Shown here one piece after another: positions 26,643 to 35,385 of a stretch of DNA of 64,000 bases (the first letter of the stretch is position 1; each line of letters opens with the position of its first letter). The notes under the pieces are model-generated. The model searched no databases. It was not told the origin of the DNA and worked only from the letters and a program-made list of their open reading frames with translations. Origin of the DNA: Zeimonas sp964538505 (GTDB lineage: Bacteria; Pseudomonadota; Gammaproteobacteria; Burkholderiales; Burkholderiaceae_E); contig CAZIDY010000010.1 of NCBI GenBank assembly GCA_964538505.1, forward strand, positions 29,576 through 93,575, in the 5' to 3' direction. The position numbers and the translations under genes are program-made.

Positions 26643-27219
26643 ATTCGCTGCCGATCACGAAAATCCTGGGTTTGGAGATCACGTCACGCAGAAAAGAATC
26701 TGCAATGACCTCGTCAACGAACTCCTGCCGTGAATACACTTTTGGATTCACTTCGCGGCCCAGTTCCGACTGCGCAGGATAGAGGGCTTCCACCGCTTCC
26801 GAGAACCCGATGTCGCCGATCAACAGGATGTCGACATCGCTGCCTGCTACACCACGGCCTTGCGCAATAGAGCCGAACACAAAGGCGGAATGTATGCGGG
26901 AGGCCAGGGGGGCAAGGGATTGCGCCAGAACATCGGCAAGGCCTGAGGTCTTCCGGAGGATGCTTGCCAGTTCGTCGTAGACAGGGCTTGTCGTCTCTGC
27001 GCAGTACACCTGCTGATTGCCCCGTCGTTGTCTGCGCAGCAATCCCACGTCGCTCAATCGACGTAGCTCGCGAGCTACGCTACCGGCCGGCAGCCCGGTA
27101 CGGCGAGCAATCTCCCGTCCGTGCAGCGCTTCATCCGGATGCAGGAGCAGCAGCCCCAAAATCCGGCGCCGATACTCGGGAAGGAGGACTGAAGCGAGCG
27201 ATTGATGCTGCATTTGCAT
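26593..27219 (-). CDS. winged-helix / MNT-type nucleotidyltransferase fusion
   Basis: A 208-residue protein. The N-terminal half is a winged helix (RRRILGLLLLHPDEALHGRE, IARRTGLPAGSVARELRRLS, DVGLLRRQRRGNQQVYCAE). The C-terminal half is a minimal nucleotidyltransferase: AFVFGSIAQGRGVAGSDVDI followed by LLIG gives the GS..(8-10)..SDxD catalytic motif. The upstream start is uncertain, with ATG or GTG codons at 27213, 27219, 27240 and 27249. The fused DNA-binding domain suggests autoregulation of the two-gene HEPN/MNT operon. Confidence 0.8.
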   Translation of the reverse strand: MQMQHQSLASVLLPEYRRRILGLLLLHPDEALHGREIARRTGLPAGSVARELRRLSDVGLLRRQRRGNQQVYCAETTSPVYDELASILRKTSGLADVLAQSLAPLASRIHSAFVFGSIAQGRGVAGSDVDILLIGDIGFSEAVEALYPAQSELGREVNPKVYSRQEFVDEVIADSFLRDVISKPRIFVIGSEYELAELIGHQPRRRRA

Positions 27220-27288
27220 CGATTGTCGCTCTTTTTGCATCACCCGCACAAGGCGTCATTGCGCCCGAAGCCGCCGATACCGCGCGCT

Positions 27289-28533
27289 CTACCCGTAGAC
27301 CGGGAACTCCGCCGTCAACTGCTCGACCTTCTCGCGAACCACCGCGATCCGCCCCGCATCCCCCGGCGCATCCAGCACATCCGCAATCAGATGCCCGACC
27401 TGCTGCGCCTGCTCTTCGCGAAAACCGCGCGTCGTCATCGCCGGCGTGCCGAGCCGGATCCCGCTCGTCACCATCGGCTTCTCCGGATCGTTCGGGATCG
27501 CATTCTTGTTGCAGGTGATGTGCGCTTCGCCGAGCATGCGCTCGGCTTCCTTGCCCGTGATGCGCTTGGCGCGCAGGTCGACCAGCATCAGGTGCGACTC
27601 GGTGCGACCCGACACGATGCGCAGGCCGCGCTCGATCAGCGTCTGCGCGAGCACGTTGGCGTTGGCCATCACCTGTTTCGCGTAGTCGCGAAAGGCCGGC
27701 TGCTGCGCTTCGTGGAAGGCAACCGCCTTCGCGGCGATCACGTGCATCAGCGGCCCGCCCTGCAGCCCGGGGAAAATCGCCGAGTTGATCGCCTTCTCGT
27801 GCGCGGTCGGCATCAGGATGAAACCGCCGCGGGGGCCGCGCAGGCTCTTGTGCGTCGTCGACGTGACGATATCGGCATGGCCGACCGGATTCGGGTAGAG
27901 GCCGCCGGCGATCAGCCCCGAGTAGTGCGCCATGTCGGCCATCAGCAGCGCGCCGACGTCGCGCGCGACCTGTGCGAAGCGCGCCCAGTCGATGCGCAGG
28001 CTGTAGGCCGATGCGCCGGCGATGATCAGCTTCGGCTTGTGCTCGTGCGCCTTGCGTTCCATCGCGTCGTAGTCGATCTCCTCGGCCTCGTTCATGCCGT
28101 AGGAGACGACGTTGAACCACTTGCCAGACATGTTCAGTGCCATGCCGTGCGTGAGGTGCCCGCCCTCGGCGAGGTTCATGCCGAGGATCGTGTCGCCGGG
28201 CTGCAGGAACGCGAGGAACACCGCTTCGTTCGCCTGCGCGCCCGAATGCGGCTGCACGTTCGCGCAGTCGGCGCCGAACAGCGCCTTCACGCGATCGATC
28301 GCGAGCTGCTCGGCGACGTCGACGTGCTCGCAGCCTCCGTAATAGCGCTTGCCCGGATAGCCTTCGGCGTACTTGTTCGTCAGCTGGCTGCCCTGCGCGG
28401 CCATCACCGCGGGGCTCGCGTAGTTCTCCGAGGCAATCATCTCGATGTGCGCCTCCTGTCGCCGATTCTCGAGCCGGATGGCGTTCCAGAGCTCGGGATC
28501 CACTTGCGACAGGGCGATGCTGCGATCGAACAT
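27289..28533 (-). CDS. glyA: serine hydroxymethyltransferase
   Basis: The 414-residue enzyme has EMIASENYASPAVMAAQGSQ, NKYAEGYPGKRYYGGCEHVD, ANVQPHSGAQAN, HLTHG and the pyridoxal-phosphate lysine in TSTTHKSLRGPRGGFIL. SGIRLGTPAMTTRGF near the end is canonical. It converts serine and tetrahydrofolate to glycine and 5,10-methylene-THF. The ATG at 28533 begins MFDRSIALSQVDPELW. Upstream lies a low-complexity tract and no gene for about 500 bases; nrdR, its common neighbour, is not present here. Confidence 0.98.
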   Translation of the reverse strand: MFDRSIALSQVDPELWNAIRLENRRQEAHIEMIASENYASPAVMAAQGSQLTNKYAEGYPGKRYYGGCEHVDVAEQLAIDRVKALFGADCANVQPHSGAQANEAVFLAFLQPGDTILGMNLAEGGHLTHGMALNMSGKWFNVVSYGMNEAEEIDYDAMERKAHEHKPKLIIAGASAYSLRIDWARFAQVARDVGALLMADMAHYSGLIAGGLYPNPVGHADIVTSTTHKSLRGPRGGFILMPTAHEKAINSAIFPGLQGGPLMHVIAAKAVAFHEAQQPAFRDYAKQVMANANVLAQTLIERGLRIVSGRTESHLMLVDLRAKRITGKEAERMLGEAHITCNKNAIPNDPEKPMVTSGIRLGTPAMTTRGFREEQAQQVGHLIADVLDAPGDAGRIAVVREKVEQLTAEFPVYG

Positions 28534-28551
28534 GGCAATACCTCGGAAGAG

Positions 28552-28640
28552 CGCGGGGAAAGGCGAAAGGCGAAAGGCGAAGAGCGAAAAAAGCGAAAAG
28601 CGAGAAGCGAAGGCGACGAGCGACGAGCGACGAGCGACGG
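28552..28640. repeat. low-complexity GCGAAAG/GCGACGA tract upstream of glyA
   Basis: Short degenerate units (GCGAAAG, GCGAAAA, then CGACGAG x3) give a purine-rich plus strand immediately upstream of glyA. The remaining stretch 28641-29043 holds no gene or structured RNA that I could recognise. Confidence 0.7.
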
Positions 28641-29043
28641 CCGGAGGCGAAACGAAGCGCGTGGAAACGCGTGCGAGGCGGTGAGCTGCGCGTCCGGCGG
28701 ACGCCCGGCGGACGAATTCTAAAGGATCGTGCGCCGCGGCCGATCCCGCCACGCTGCGTCATGCGGTTTCGCGTTCAAGGATGCGCCTCCGGTGAACACG
28801 TCTGCCGCGCAGCACTTCCGATCCTCTCGACGGCGAAGACGTCGAGCTGTCCGCGGCAGCAGCTCAAACTCAAAGAGCGCGGAACGCTGCCTTCCGCTGC
28901 ATTTTCCGTCGAAGAAGAAGTTGCCGGCGGAAAAGCGCTGCGTTTCGCAGCGAAATGGCTTGCGAGAACGACGCGAGCGCGAGGAGTGCGCAGGGCAGGG
29001 GTCACGAATCGCCGCGCGACGCCTGGACGAGCGCCGCAAGCCG

Positions 29044-29694
29044 CTACGGGTGCCCGCGCGCCTCGGTTACGTCGTCGAGCGCTTCGGCCAGATGCGCAAC
29101 ATCGGCCCACGCGAGCAACGCGAACGAGTCATCGCGCCACGCGATGCGGTTCAGGCTTGCATTGAGCAGTTCGTGCGTGCGCGGTGCGTCGATCGCCAGC
29201 CCGGTGGCGACGCGATACGCGCAATCGAGCACGCCGCCGTGCGTGACGACGGCGATCATCTCGCCCGCATGCCGGCAAGCGAGGTCGCGAAGCGTCGCTT
29301 CGATGCGCTCGTGCAGCGCGAGCAGCGTCTCTCCGCCTCCAGGCAGCGCGAAATCGGGATCACGCTCGCGCCAGCGCCGGTACGCCGACGCATCGATGCG
29401 TTCGATCTCCTCGTAGGTACGACCCTCGAAACGACCGTAGTGCCGCTCGCGCAGCCGTGGCTCGAGGCGCAGTTGCAGCCCGTGCGGCGCCGCGATCGCC
29501 TCGGCGGTCTGTCGTGCGCGCATCAGGTCGCTCGTATAGACGGCAGCCAGCGGCCACGACGAGAGCCGCAGTCCGGTACGGCGCGCCTGCTCGATGCCCT
29601 GCTCGTCGAGCGGCGTGTCGAGCTGGCCCTGGAAGCGTCGTTCGCGGTTCCAGGCGGTGATGCCGTGGCGAACGAGGACGAGCTCGGTCTTCAG
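29044..29694 (-). CDS. histidine phosphatase family protein (phosphoglycerate mutase-like), CTG start
   Basis: The 216-residue protein reads KTELVLVRHGITAWNRERRF then QGQLDTPL, the RHG motif with the phospho-accepting histidine. It continues with YTSDLMRARQTAEAIA, LRERHYGRFEGRTYEEI (catalytic Glu region) and MIAVVTHGGVLDCAYR (second catalytic His). Substrates vary in this family (phosphoglycerate, alpha-ribazole-P and others) and cannot be assigned. No ATG, GTG or TTG lies near the expected N-terminus. A CTG at 29694 overlaps the stop of the upstream YbhB gene (CTGA) and has GAGG before it, so a CTG start is the best reading. Confidence 0.82.
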   Translation of the reverse strand: MKTELVLVRHGITAWNRERRFQGQLDTPLDEQGIEQARRTGLRLSSWPLAAVYTSDLMRARQTAEAIAAPHGLQLRLEPRLRERHYGRFEGRTYEEIERIDASAYRRWRERDPDFALPGGGETLLALHERIEATLRDLACRHAGEMIAVVTHGGVLDCAYRVATGLAIDAPRTHELLNASLNRIAWRDDSFALLAWADVAHLAEALDDVTEARGHP

Positions 29695-30317
29695 GCCAGC
29701 CTCGGGTTCAGCGTGTAGATGCCGGTGATCGACGCCTGCCCCAGCCGGTGGTGCGCGATGACCTTCAAAGCATCGGCGCCGCCGAAGCGGCCCATCAACG
29801 GCAGCCGCTCCACGTCGAGCGCGTACACCGTGAACACGTAGCGGTGCACGATCGAGTCGTTCCAGGGCGGGCACGGACCGTCGTAGCCGTAGTAGTCGCC
29901 GTTCATGTCGTGATCGTCGGCGAACCAGCCGGTGTAGTCGTTGATGCCCTGGCGGGCGCCGTGACGTGCGGTGGGCCCCGCCTTTCCGCGCGGGGTGACC
30001 TTGTCGGAGAACTCGCCCGCGGCAATCTGCTGCAACCCGACCGGAAGATCGATCAGCGTCCAGTGGTAGAAGTGCACGCGCGGCAGCGTCGACGGAATCT
30101 CGCGCCCTTCCTGGTTCACGTCGTCAGGCTTGCTCGGCACGTCGATGTCGTGGCAGACGATCGCGAAGGAACGCGTGCCGATCGGTGCGTCGGACCACGA
30201 CAGCTGCGGATTGCGGTTCGACGACAGCGCCACGTGCGACTTCGGGTCGATCCGGCAGAAGGCGAACTCCGCGGGAATCGGCTGACCGTCGGCAAACGAC
30301 TCGCTGGTTAATTTCAT
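29691..30317 (-). CDS. YbhB/YbcL family (PEBP, Raf kinase inhibitor-like) protein
   Basis: A 208-residue protein with NPQLSWSDAPIGTRSFAIVC, HDIDVPSKPDDVNQEGR and FYHWTLIDLP, the CR1 ligand-pocket motif (D-x-D-x-P) and the following HW of phosphatidylethanolamine-binding proteins. YDGPCPPWND gives the CR2-type GPxPP motif, and HRYVFTVYALDV follows. No signal peptide is visible, so it is probably cytoplasmic. Ligand and role are unknown. It overlaps the downstream histidine-phosphatase gene by four bases. Confidence 0.88.
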   Translation of the reverse strand: MKLTSESFADGQPIPAEFAFCRIDPKSHVALSSNRNPQLSWSDAPIGTRSFAIVCHDIDVPSKPDDVNQEGREIPSTLPRVHFYHWTLIDLPVGLQQIAAGEFSDKVTPRGKAGPTARHGARQGINDYTGWFADDHDMNGDYYGYDGPCPPWNDSIVHRYVFTVYALDVERLPLMGRFGGADALKVIAHHRLGQASITGIYTLNPRLA

Positions 30318-30375
30318 TCGGGGCCTCCGTGCCTCGAGTGTCGCACGTCAGCGTAGGTTCGCTCCTCGCGCGCAG

Positions 30376-30825
30376 TCAAGCGCGCACGTTCGTGCGAACC
30401 CACAGCGTCACCGGCCCGTCGTTGACGAGCGCCACCAGCATGTCGGCGCCGAAGCGTCCGGCCTGCACCCGACCGTGCCCGGCCCGTGCGCACTCGACGA
30501 ACCGCTCGAACAGGCGCGCGCCTTCGTCGGGCGCAGCCGCCGCAGAGAAGCCGGGCCGATGACCGCTCGACGTGTCGGCGGCAAGCGTGAACTGCGGAAC
30601 CACGAGCAGCTCGCCGCCCGTGTCCTGCACGCTCAGATTCATCCGACCATCGTTGTCGGGAAAGCAGCGCATGCGCAGCACGCGCGCGAGCAGGCGGTCG
30701 ACGTCGGCGTTCTCGTCCCCGCGCTCGGCGCAGTAGAAGACGAGCAGCCCGCCGCCGATCGCAGCGATCGTCTCGCCGGCCACGTCGACCTGCGCGCGGG
30801 AGACGCGCTGCAGCAGCGCGATCAC
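30376..30825 (-). CDS. dtd: D-aminoacyl-tRNA deacylase
   Basis: The full-length 149-residue DTD starts MIALLQRVSRAQVDV, with VVPQFTLAAD, the SSGHRPGFS motif (xSQxxL/SSxxGxRPxF type) and VNDGPVTLW (the NxGPVT cross-subunit proline motif). It cleaves D-amino acids, and glycine from tRNA-Ala, off mischarged tRNAs as an RNA-based dimeric enzyme. It lies 25 bases downstream of tyrS; tyrosyl-tRNA synthetase is a main source of D-aminoacyl-tRNA, so the pairing makes sense. Confidence 0.95.
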   Translation of the reverse strand: MIALLQRVSRAQVDVAGETIAAIGGGLLVFYCAERGDENADVDRLLARVLRMRCFPDNDGRMNLSVQDTGGELLVVPQFTLAADTSSGHRPGFSAAAAPDEGARLFERFVECARAGHGRVQAGRFGADMLVALVNDGPVTLWVRTNVRA

Positions 30826-30850
30826 CTCAGTTGGTCACTCAGTTGGCCAC

Positions 30851-32158
30851 TCAGTTGGCCGCGGAATCGGCCGCCGAGTTGGCCGCCTCGATGCGTACAC
30901 GCGCGAAGCGACGCTTGCCGATCTGCACGACGTAGGTGCCCGGAAACAGCTCGAGGGCCCGGTCGGACACCCGCTCGCCGTCGATGCGCACGCCGCCCTG
31001 GTCGATGCTGCGATTGCCCTCGCTGGTCGACGGAACGAGGCCGGCACGCTTGAGCACCTGCGCGATCAAGATCGGCGCACCGTGCAACACGGTCTCGGGC
31101 ATGTCGGCAGGTGCCGCGCCGAGCCGGAAGCGCGCGTCGAAGCCCGCAGTGGCGCGCTCGGCGTCGACGCGCGAATGGAAGCGCTCGACGATCTCCTGCG
31201 CGAGCAGCACCTTCACGTCACGCGGGTTGCGCCCCCGCGCGCACTCGTCGCGCAGCGCCTGCACCTCGCGCATCGGCCGAAACGACAGCAGCTCGAAGTA
31301 CCGCCACATCAGTTCGTCGGAGATCGACATCAGCTTGCCGAACATCTCGTCGGGCGATTCGGTGATGCCGACGTAGTTGTTCTTCGACTTCGACATCTTC
31401 TCGACGCCGTCGAGCCCTTCGAGCAGCGGCATCGTGAGGATGCACTGCGGCTCCTGCCCGTACTCGCGCTGCAGCTCGCGTCCGACGAGCAGGTTGAACT
31501 TCTGGTCGGTTCCGCCGAGCTCGAGATCGGAACGCAGCGCAACCGAGTCGTAGCCCTGCATCAACGGGTACAGCAGCTCGTGGATCGAGATCGGCAGGCC
31601 TTCGCGGTAGCGCTTCGCGAAATCGTCGCGCTCGAGCATGCGGGCGAGCGTATGCCGTGCGGCGAGCTCGATCAGGCCGCGTGCACCGAGCGGGTCCGAC
31701 CATTCCGAGTTGTAGCGAATCTCGGTCTTGCCGGCGTCCAGCACGAGGCTGGCCTGATCGAAGTAGGTGCGCGCATTCTGCTCGATCTGCTGGCGGGTGA
31801 GCGGCGGGCGCGTCACGTTGCGCCCCGACGGGTCGCCGATCATCGCCGTGAAGTCGCCGATCAGGAAGATCACCGTGTGGCCGAGGTCCTGCAGCTGGCG
31901 CATCTTGTTCAGGACGACCGTGTGGCCGAGATGCAGGTCGGGCGCGGTCGGATCGAGGCCGAGCTTGATCCGCAGCGGCGTGCCGCTAGCCTCGCTACGG
32001 GCGAGCTTCGCGAGCCATTCGCTCTCGACGAGCAGCTCATCGACACCCCGCAGCGTGACGGCCAGCGCTTCGCGGACGGCGTCGCTGGGCGGCTCCCCGG
32101 GGGCCCCGGAAGGCCCGGATCGCGCATCGTTCCGGAAACTGCCGCCGTTCATCGTCAT
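30851..32158 (-). CDS. tyrS: tyrosyl-tRNA synthetase (TyrRS, short HIGH/KMSKS form)
   Basis: A 435-residue class I synthetase. LGLDPTAPDLHLGHTVVLNK carries the HIGH-like HLGH, GDFTAMIGDPSGRN the ATP site, MQGYDSVALRSDLELGGTDQ the tyrosine pocket, and KMSKSKNNYVGI the KMSKS loop. A C-terminal S4 RNA-binding domain starts near residue 365 (SIDQGGVRIDGERVSD). The last residues (AANSAADSAAN) come from a short CAGTTGGCC-type direct repeat in the DNA at 30832-30890. The start is taken at 32158 (MTMNGGSF); 32152 is also possible. Confidence 0.96.
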   Translation of the reverse strand: MTMNGGSFRNDARSGPSGAPGEPPSDAVREALAVTLRGVDELLVESEWLAKLARSEASGTPLRIKLGLDPTAPDLHLGHTVVLNKMRQLQDLGHTVIFLIGDFTAMIGDPSGRNVTRPPLTRQQIEQNARTYFDQASLVLDAGKTEIRYNSEWSDPLGARGLIELAARHTLARMLERDDFAKRYREGLPISIHELLYPLMQGYDSVALRSDLELGGTDQKFNLLVGRELQREYGQEPQCILTMPLLEGLDGVEKMSKSKNNYVGITESPDEMFGKLMSISDELMWRYFELLSFRPMREVQALRDECARGRNPRDVKVLLAQEIVERFHSRVDAERATAGFDARFRLGAAPADMPETVLHGAPILIAQVLKRAGLVPSTSEGNRSIDQGGVRIDGERVSDRALELFPGTYVVQIGKRRFARVRIEAANSAADSAAN

Positions 32159-32356
32159 CGGGTAGGTGATTTCCACTATGAATCCGGTAGAATCCGCGCG
32201 ACTTCTGCCGGACCCGGGGCATACGCCAGATCGCGCCACATCGCGCGGAACTGGTGCACGCGCCGGGGCTTCCGCCGGGGGTGAAGGGCCCGATTCTAGC
32301 CGAGCGCCGAAAGCGCCCGCGATGACAAAACCAGACCGAAAGAGCCGATCCGTGCG

Positions 32357-33673
32357 ATGAGCCACCCACTCCGCTCCAATTTTCCGAAGGTGGCGACGGC
32401 TGTCGCCGTGACGACGGCCCTGGTAGCGGTCACTGCGCTGGCAACGGCTCCGCTGCGCTATCCCGAGGAGGCGCCCGCGCTGCGTACGGTGGTCGACTCG
32501 TTGACAGTGTCGTGGCCGACGCTGCACGGCGAATCCGACGAGACCTTCGTGCGCGCCGAGCGCATCCAGCGCGGCGAGACGCTCGCGTCGCTGCTCGACC
32601 GGCTCGGCGCCACCGACCCCGACTTCCACAAGTACGTCGCTTCGAACCCGCTGGCACGCCGGCTGATGCAGCTGCCGCAGGGGCGGATGGTCACCGCCGA
32701 CATCGATACCGCGGGGCGCGTCCACTCGCTGCAGTATCGCTTCGGCAGCCTCGATCCGAACTCGGCGCAACCGGCGCGGCGCCTCACCGTCGAGCGCAAC
32801 GGCGAAGGCTTCTACGTCACCGAGGAGCCGGTTCCGGTCGAGCGGCAGATCGCGATCGGCCAGGCGGAGATCCAGAGTTCGCTGTTCTCGGCGATCGACT
32901 CCGCCGGTATCCCCGACGGCGTCGCCAGCCAGATCGCCGACATCCTCGAGGACAAGGTCGACTTCACGCGCGACCTGCGTCGCGGCGACCAGCTGCGCGT
33001 GCTCTACGAGATGATCCGCGAGTCCGACAGCCTCGATCCGCCGGTGGTCGGGCGCGTGCTCGCACTCGAGTTCGTGAACCACCGCACGCGCCATGAAGCC
33101 GTCTGGTTCGACCGCGGCGGCGGACAGGGCGAGTACTTCGCCTTCGACGGGCGCAGCCTGAAGCGGTCGTTCCTGCGCCAGCCGGTCGAGTTCAGCCGGA
33201 TCTCGTCGGGCTTCAAGCCGGCGCGCATGCACCCCATCCTGAAGTACACGCGCGAGCACAAGGGCGTCGACTTCGCCGCGCCGATCGGCACCAAGGTGCG
33301 CAGCTCGGGCGACGGCGTCATCGAGTTCATCGGGCAGCAGCGCGGCTACGGCAAGGTGATCGTCGTGCGCCACCGCAACGACATCACGACGCTGTATGCG
33401 CATCTGCACGGCTTCGCGCGCGACATGGCGGTCGGTACCCACGTCGCGCAGGGTGAGGTGATCGGCTTCGTCGGCGCGACCGGCATGGCTACCGGGCCGC
33501 ACCTGCACTACGAGTTCATGGTCGGCGGCGAGAACGTCGACCCGATGGCGGTCGCGATGCCCGGCTCCACGCCGCTCGACAAGACGGAGATGAAACGCTT
33601 CAGCGCGCAGGCCGAGATGCTGCAGCTGCGGCTGGCGCAGCTCCAGGGCGTCCAGCTCGCGCGCTTCGAGTAG
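32357..33673 (+). CDS. M23 family murein endopeptidase (MepM/OapA-like)
   Basis: The 438-residue protein begins with a membrane anchor or signal (AVAVTTALVAVTALATA). A LysM-like/OapA region follows (RIQRGETLASLLDRLGATDP), then a second domain with FTRDLRRGDQLRVLYE, and the zinc peptidase: HPILKYTREHKGVDFAAPIG (the H...D pair), GYGKVIVVRHRNDITTLYAH and GPHLHYEFMVGG (the HxH). It should cleave peptidoglycan cross-links in the periplasm. It is divergent from tyrS and immediately upstream of anmK, a pairing of wall cutting and wall recycling. Confidence 0.93.
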   Translation: MSHPLRSNFPKVATAVAVTTALVAVTALATAPLRYPEEAPALRTVVDSLTVSWPTLHGESDETFVRAERIQRGETLASLLDRLGATDPDFHKYVASNPLARRLMQLPQGRMVTADIDTAGRVHSLQYRFGSLDPNSAQPARRLTVERNGEGFYVTEEPVPVERQIAIGQAEIQSSLFSAIDSAGIPDGVASQIADILEDKVDFTRDLRRGDQLRVLYEMIRESDSLDPPVVGRVLALEFVNHRTRHEAVWFDRGGGQGEYFAFDGRSLKRSFLRQPVEFSRISSGFKPARMHPILKYTREHKGVDFAAPIGTKVRSSGDGVIEFIGQQRGYGKVIVVRHRNDITTLYAHLHGFARDMAVGTHVAQGEVIGFVGATGMATGPHLHYEFMVGGENVDPMAVAMPGSTPLDKTEMKRFSAQAEMLQLRLAQLQGVQLARFE

Positions 33674-33709
33674 CGCGCTTCGGCTCTTTCTTCTTCGGTC
33701 CGCGTCGCG

Positions 33710-34876
33710 ATGCGCCGCTTCGTCGGACTGATGTCGGGCACCAGCGTCGATGCGGTCGATGCAGCGCTGCTGGAGATCGACGAGCACGATTCCGGCATTC
33801 GCACCGGCGGCTTCGCGAGCGTTGCGCTCGACGACGCGCTATGCGACGAGCTGCACGCGCTGCAGGCGAGCGGCCCCGACGAGCTCGAGCGCGCGATGCG
33901 CGCGGCAGCGACGCTCGCCGACCGCTATGCCGAAGCCGTCGATGCGCTGCTCGCCCGGACGGGTTTGCAGGCGTCACAGATCACGGCGATCGGAGCGCAC
34001 GGGCAGACCGTTCGCCACCGGCCTGACCTCGGCTACACGATCCAGCTGCTCGACGCTGCGCGACTCGCGGAGCGATGCGGCATCGCCGTCGTCCACGATC
34101 TTCGCTCGGCCGACGTCGTCGCCGGCGGCCAGGGCGCACCGCTCGTTCCCGCCTTTCATGCGCAGGTGTTCCGCAGCCCGCTCGAGCGGCGCGCGATCGT
34201 GAACCTCGGCGGCATCGCCAACATCACGCTGCTGCCTGCCGACTGCGGATCGGAGGAGCCGGTGCGCGGCTTCGACACGGGTCCGGCGAACACGCTGCTC
34301 GACGGCTGGTGCCTGCGCCATACCGGGCGCCGCTTCGACGAGCACGGTGCGTGGGCACGCAGCGGGCGGGTGCACGAGACGCTGCTCGCACAATTGCTCG
34401 ACGAAGGGTATTTCGCGCTGCCGGCGCCGAAGAGCACCGGTCGGGATTGGTTCCACCTGGGTTGGCTCGATCACGCGTTGGCGGCGGTGCGCGACGGCGG
34501 CGCCAGGGAACCGAAACTGAAGCCTGCGCCAGAGCCGACTCCCGCGGACGTGCAGGCGACTCTGGTCGAGCTGAGCGCCGTCACCGTGGCGCGCGCATGC
34601 AGCGACTACGGCGTGCAGGCTGTCTACGCCTGCGGCGGGGGTACGCGCAACGATTTCCTGATGGAGCGTCTGGGGGCGCGGGTGGCGCCGATCGAGTTGC
34701 AGACGACAGCGGCATTGCGCGTCGATCCGCAGGCAGTGGAAGCGGCAGCCTTCGCATGGCTTGCCGCACAGCGCATCGACTCGAAGCCGGGGAACCTCCC
34801 CGCAGTTACCGGCGCGCGCGGCCCGCGCGTGCTCGGCTCGATTGCCGACCCGCGCCCGCGGGCGATGCGCGAGTAA
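33710..34876 (+). CDS. anmK: anhydro-N-acetylmuramic acid kinase
   Basis: The 388-residue protein starts MRRFVGLMSGTSVDAVDAAL, the AnmK hallmark, followed by AIGAHGQTVRHRP (catalytic Asp/His region), RAIVNLGGIANITLL, GFDTGPANTLLDGW and YACGGGTRNDFLMERL, the actin-like ATPase elements. It phosphorylates anhydroMurNAc from peptidoglycan turnover to MurNAc-6-P. It follows the M23 peptidase after 36 bases in the same direction and converges with erpA. Confidence 0.96.
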   Translation: MRRFVGLMSGTSVDAVDAALLEIDEHDSGIRTGGFASVALDDALCDELHALQASGPDELERAMRAAATLADRYAEAVDALLARTGLQASQITAIGAHGQTVRHRPDLGYTIQLLDAARLAERCGIAVVHDLRSADVVAGGQGAPLVPAFHAQVFRSPLERRAIVNLGGIANITLLPADCGSEEPVRGFDTGPANTLLDGWCLRHTGRRFDEHGAWARSGRVHETLLAQLLDEGYFALPAPKSTGRDWFHLGWLDHALAAVRDGGAREPKLKPAPEPTPADVQATLVELSAVTVARACSDYGVQAVYACGGGTRNDFLMERLGARVAPIELQTTAALRVDPQAVEAAAFAWLAAQRIDSKPGNLPAVTGARGPRVLGSIADPRPRAMRE

Positions 34877-34891
34877 ACCGGAAAGACGGGA

Positions 34892-35239
34892 TCAGGAGAA
34901 CGACGATCCGCAGCCGCAGGTCGACGACGCGTTCGGGTTCTTGATGACGAACTGCGCGCCGTCGAGATCGTCCTTGTAGTCGATCTCGGCGCCCATCAGA
35001 TACTGCAGGCTCATCGCGTCGACGAGCAGCGTGACGCCGCCCTTCTGCAGCACGGTGTCGTCCTCCGCAGTTTCCTCGTCGAAGGTGAAGCCGTACTGGA
35101 AGCCCGAGCAGCCGCCGCCCTGCACGAACACGCGCAGCTTCAGCTCCGGATTGCCTTCCTCGTCGATCAGCGACTTCACCTTGGTTGCGGCCGCGCTGGT
35201 GAACACCAGCGGATCCATCGTTTCGGCGACAGCTTCCAT
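34892..35239 (-). CDS. erpA: iron-sulfur cluster insertion protein ErpA
   Basis: The 115-residue A-type carrier has LVFTSAAATKVKSLIDEEGN, LRVFVQGGGCSGFQYGFTFD with the first cysteine, and a final STCGCGSSF with the other two. The three cysteines bind a 2Fe-2S or 4Fe-4S cluster passed to apo-enzymes. Its place between anmK and argC-rpsI-rplM is the common Burkholderiales arrangement. The start is at 35239 (MEAVAETMD). Confidence 0.96.
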   Translation of the reverse strand: MEAVAETMDPLVFTSAAATKVKSLIDEEGNPELKLRVFVQGGGCSGFQYGFTFDEETAEDDTVLQKGGVTLLVDAMSLQYLMGAEIDYKDDLDGAQFVIKNPNASSTCGCGSSFS

Positions 35240-35327
35240 TCGATACCTCCGATTGACACCTATTGTACGTGTTGCAGGCGCGAGGCGTGCGTCTGATCGC
35301 GGTCGACACAATCGGGGGCAGACCACC

Positions 35328-35380
35328 AAAATCGGGGTCAGACCACGGTTACGACGTAACCGTGGTCTGACCCCGATTTT
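35328..35380. repeat. 24-bp perfect inverted repeat (GGTCTGACCCCGATTTT type)
   Basis: The arms AAAATCGGGGTCAGACCACG... (35328-35351) and their exact complement (35357-35380) flank a 5-base loop; a partial third copy (AATCGGGGGCAGACCACC) precedes them at 35310. It lies six bases past the argC stop and ends in T4, so it can act as a bidirectional terminator. This word resembles GGGGTCAGACCCC-type repeats scattered in many beta- and gammaproteobacterial genomes (from general knowledge). Confidence 0.85.
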
Positions 35381-35385
35381 GCCCC

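Noticed and set aside
28534..28760. Possible glycine or THF riboswitch upstream of glyA
   Set aside because: The region is low-complexity repeats; no conserved aptamer cores were recognisable.
27131..28762. Long open frames antisense or out of frame to glyA, fadD, tyrS, the molybdoenzyme and others
   Set aside because: High-GC shadow frames, rich in Arg and Ala, without family motifs; the overlapping housekeeping genes explain the sequence.
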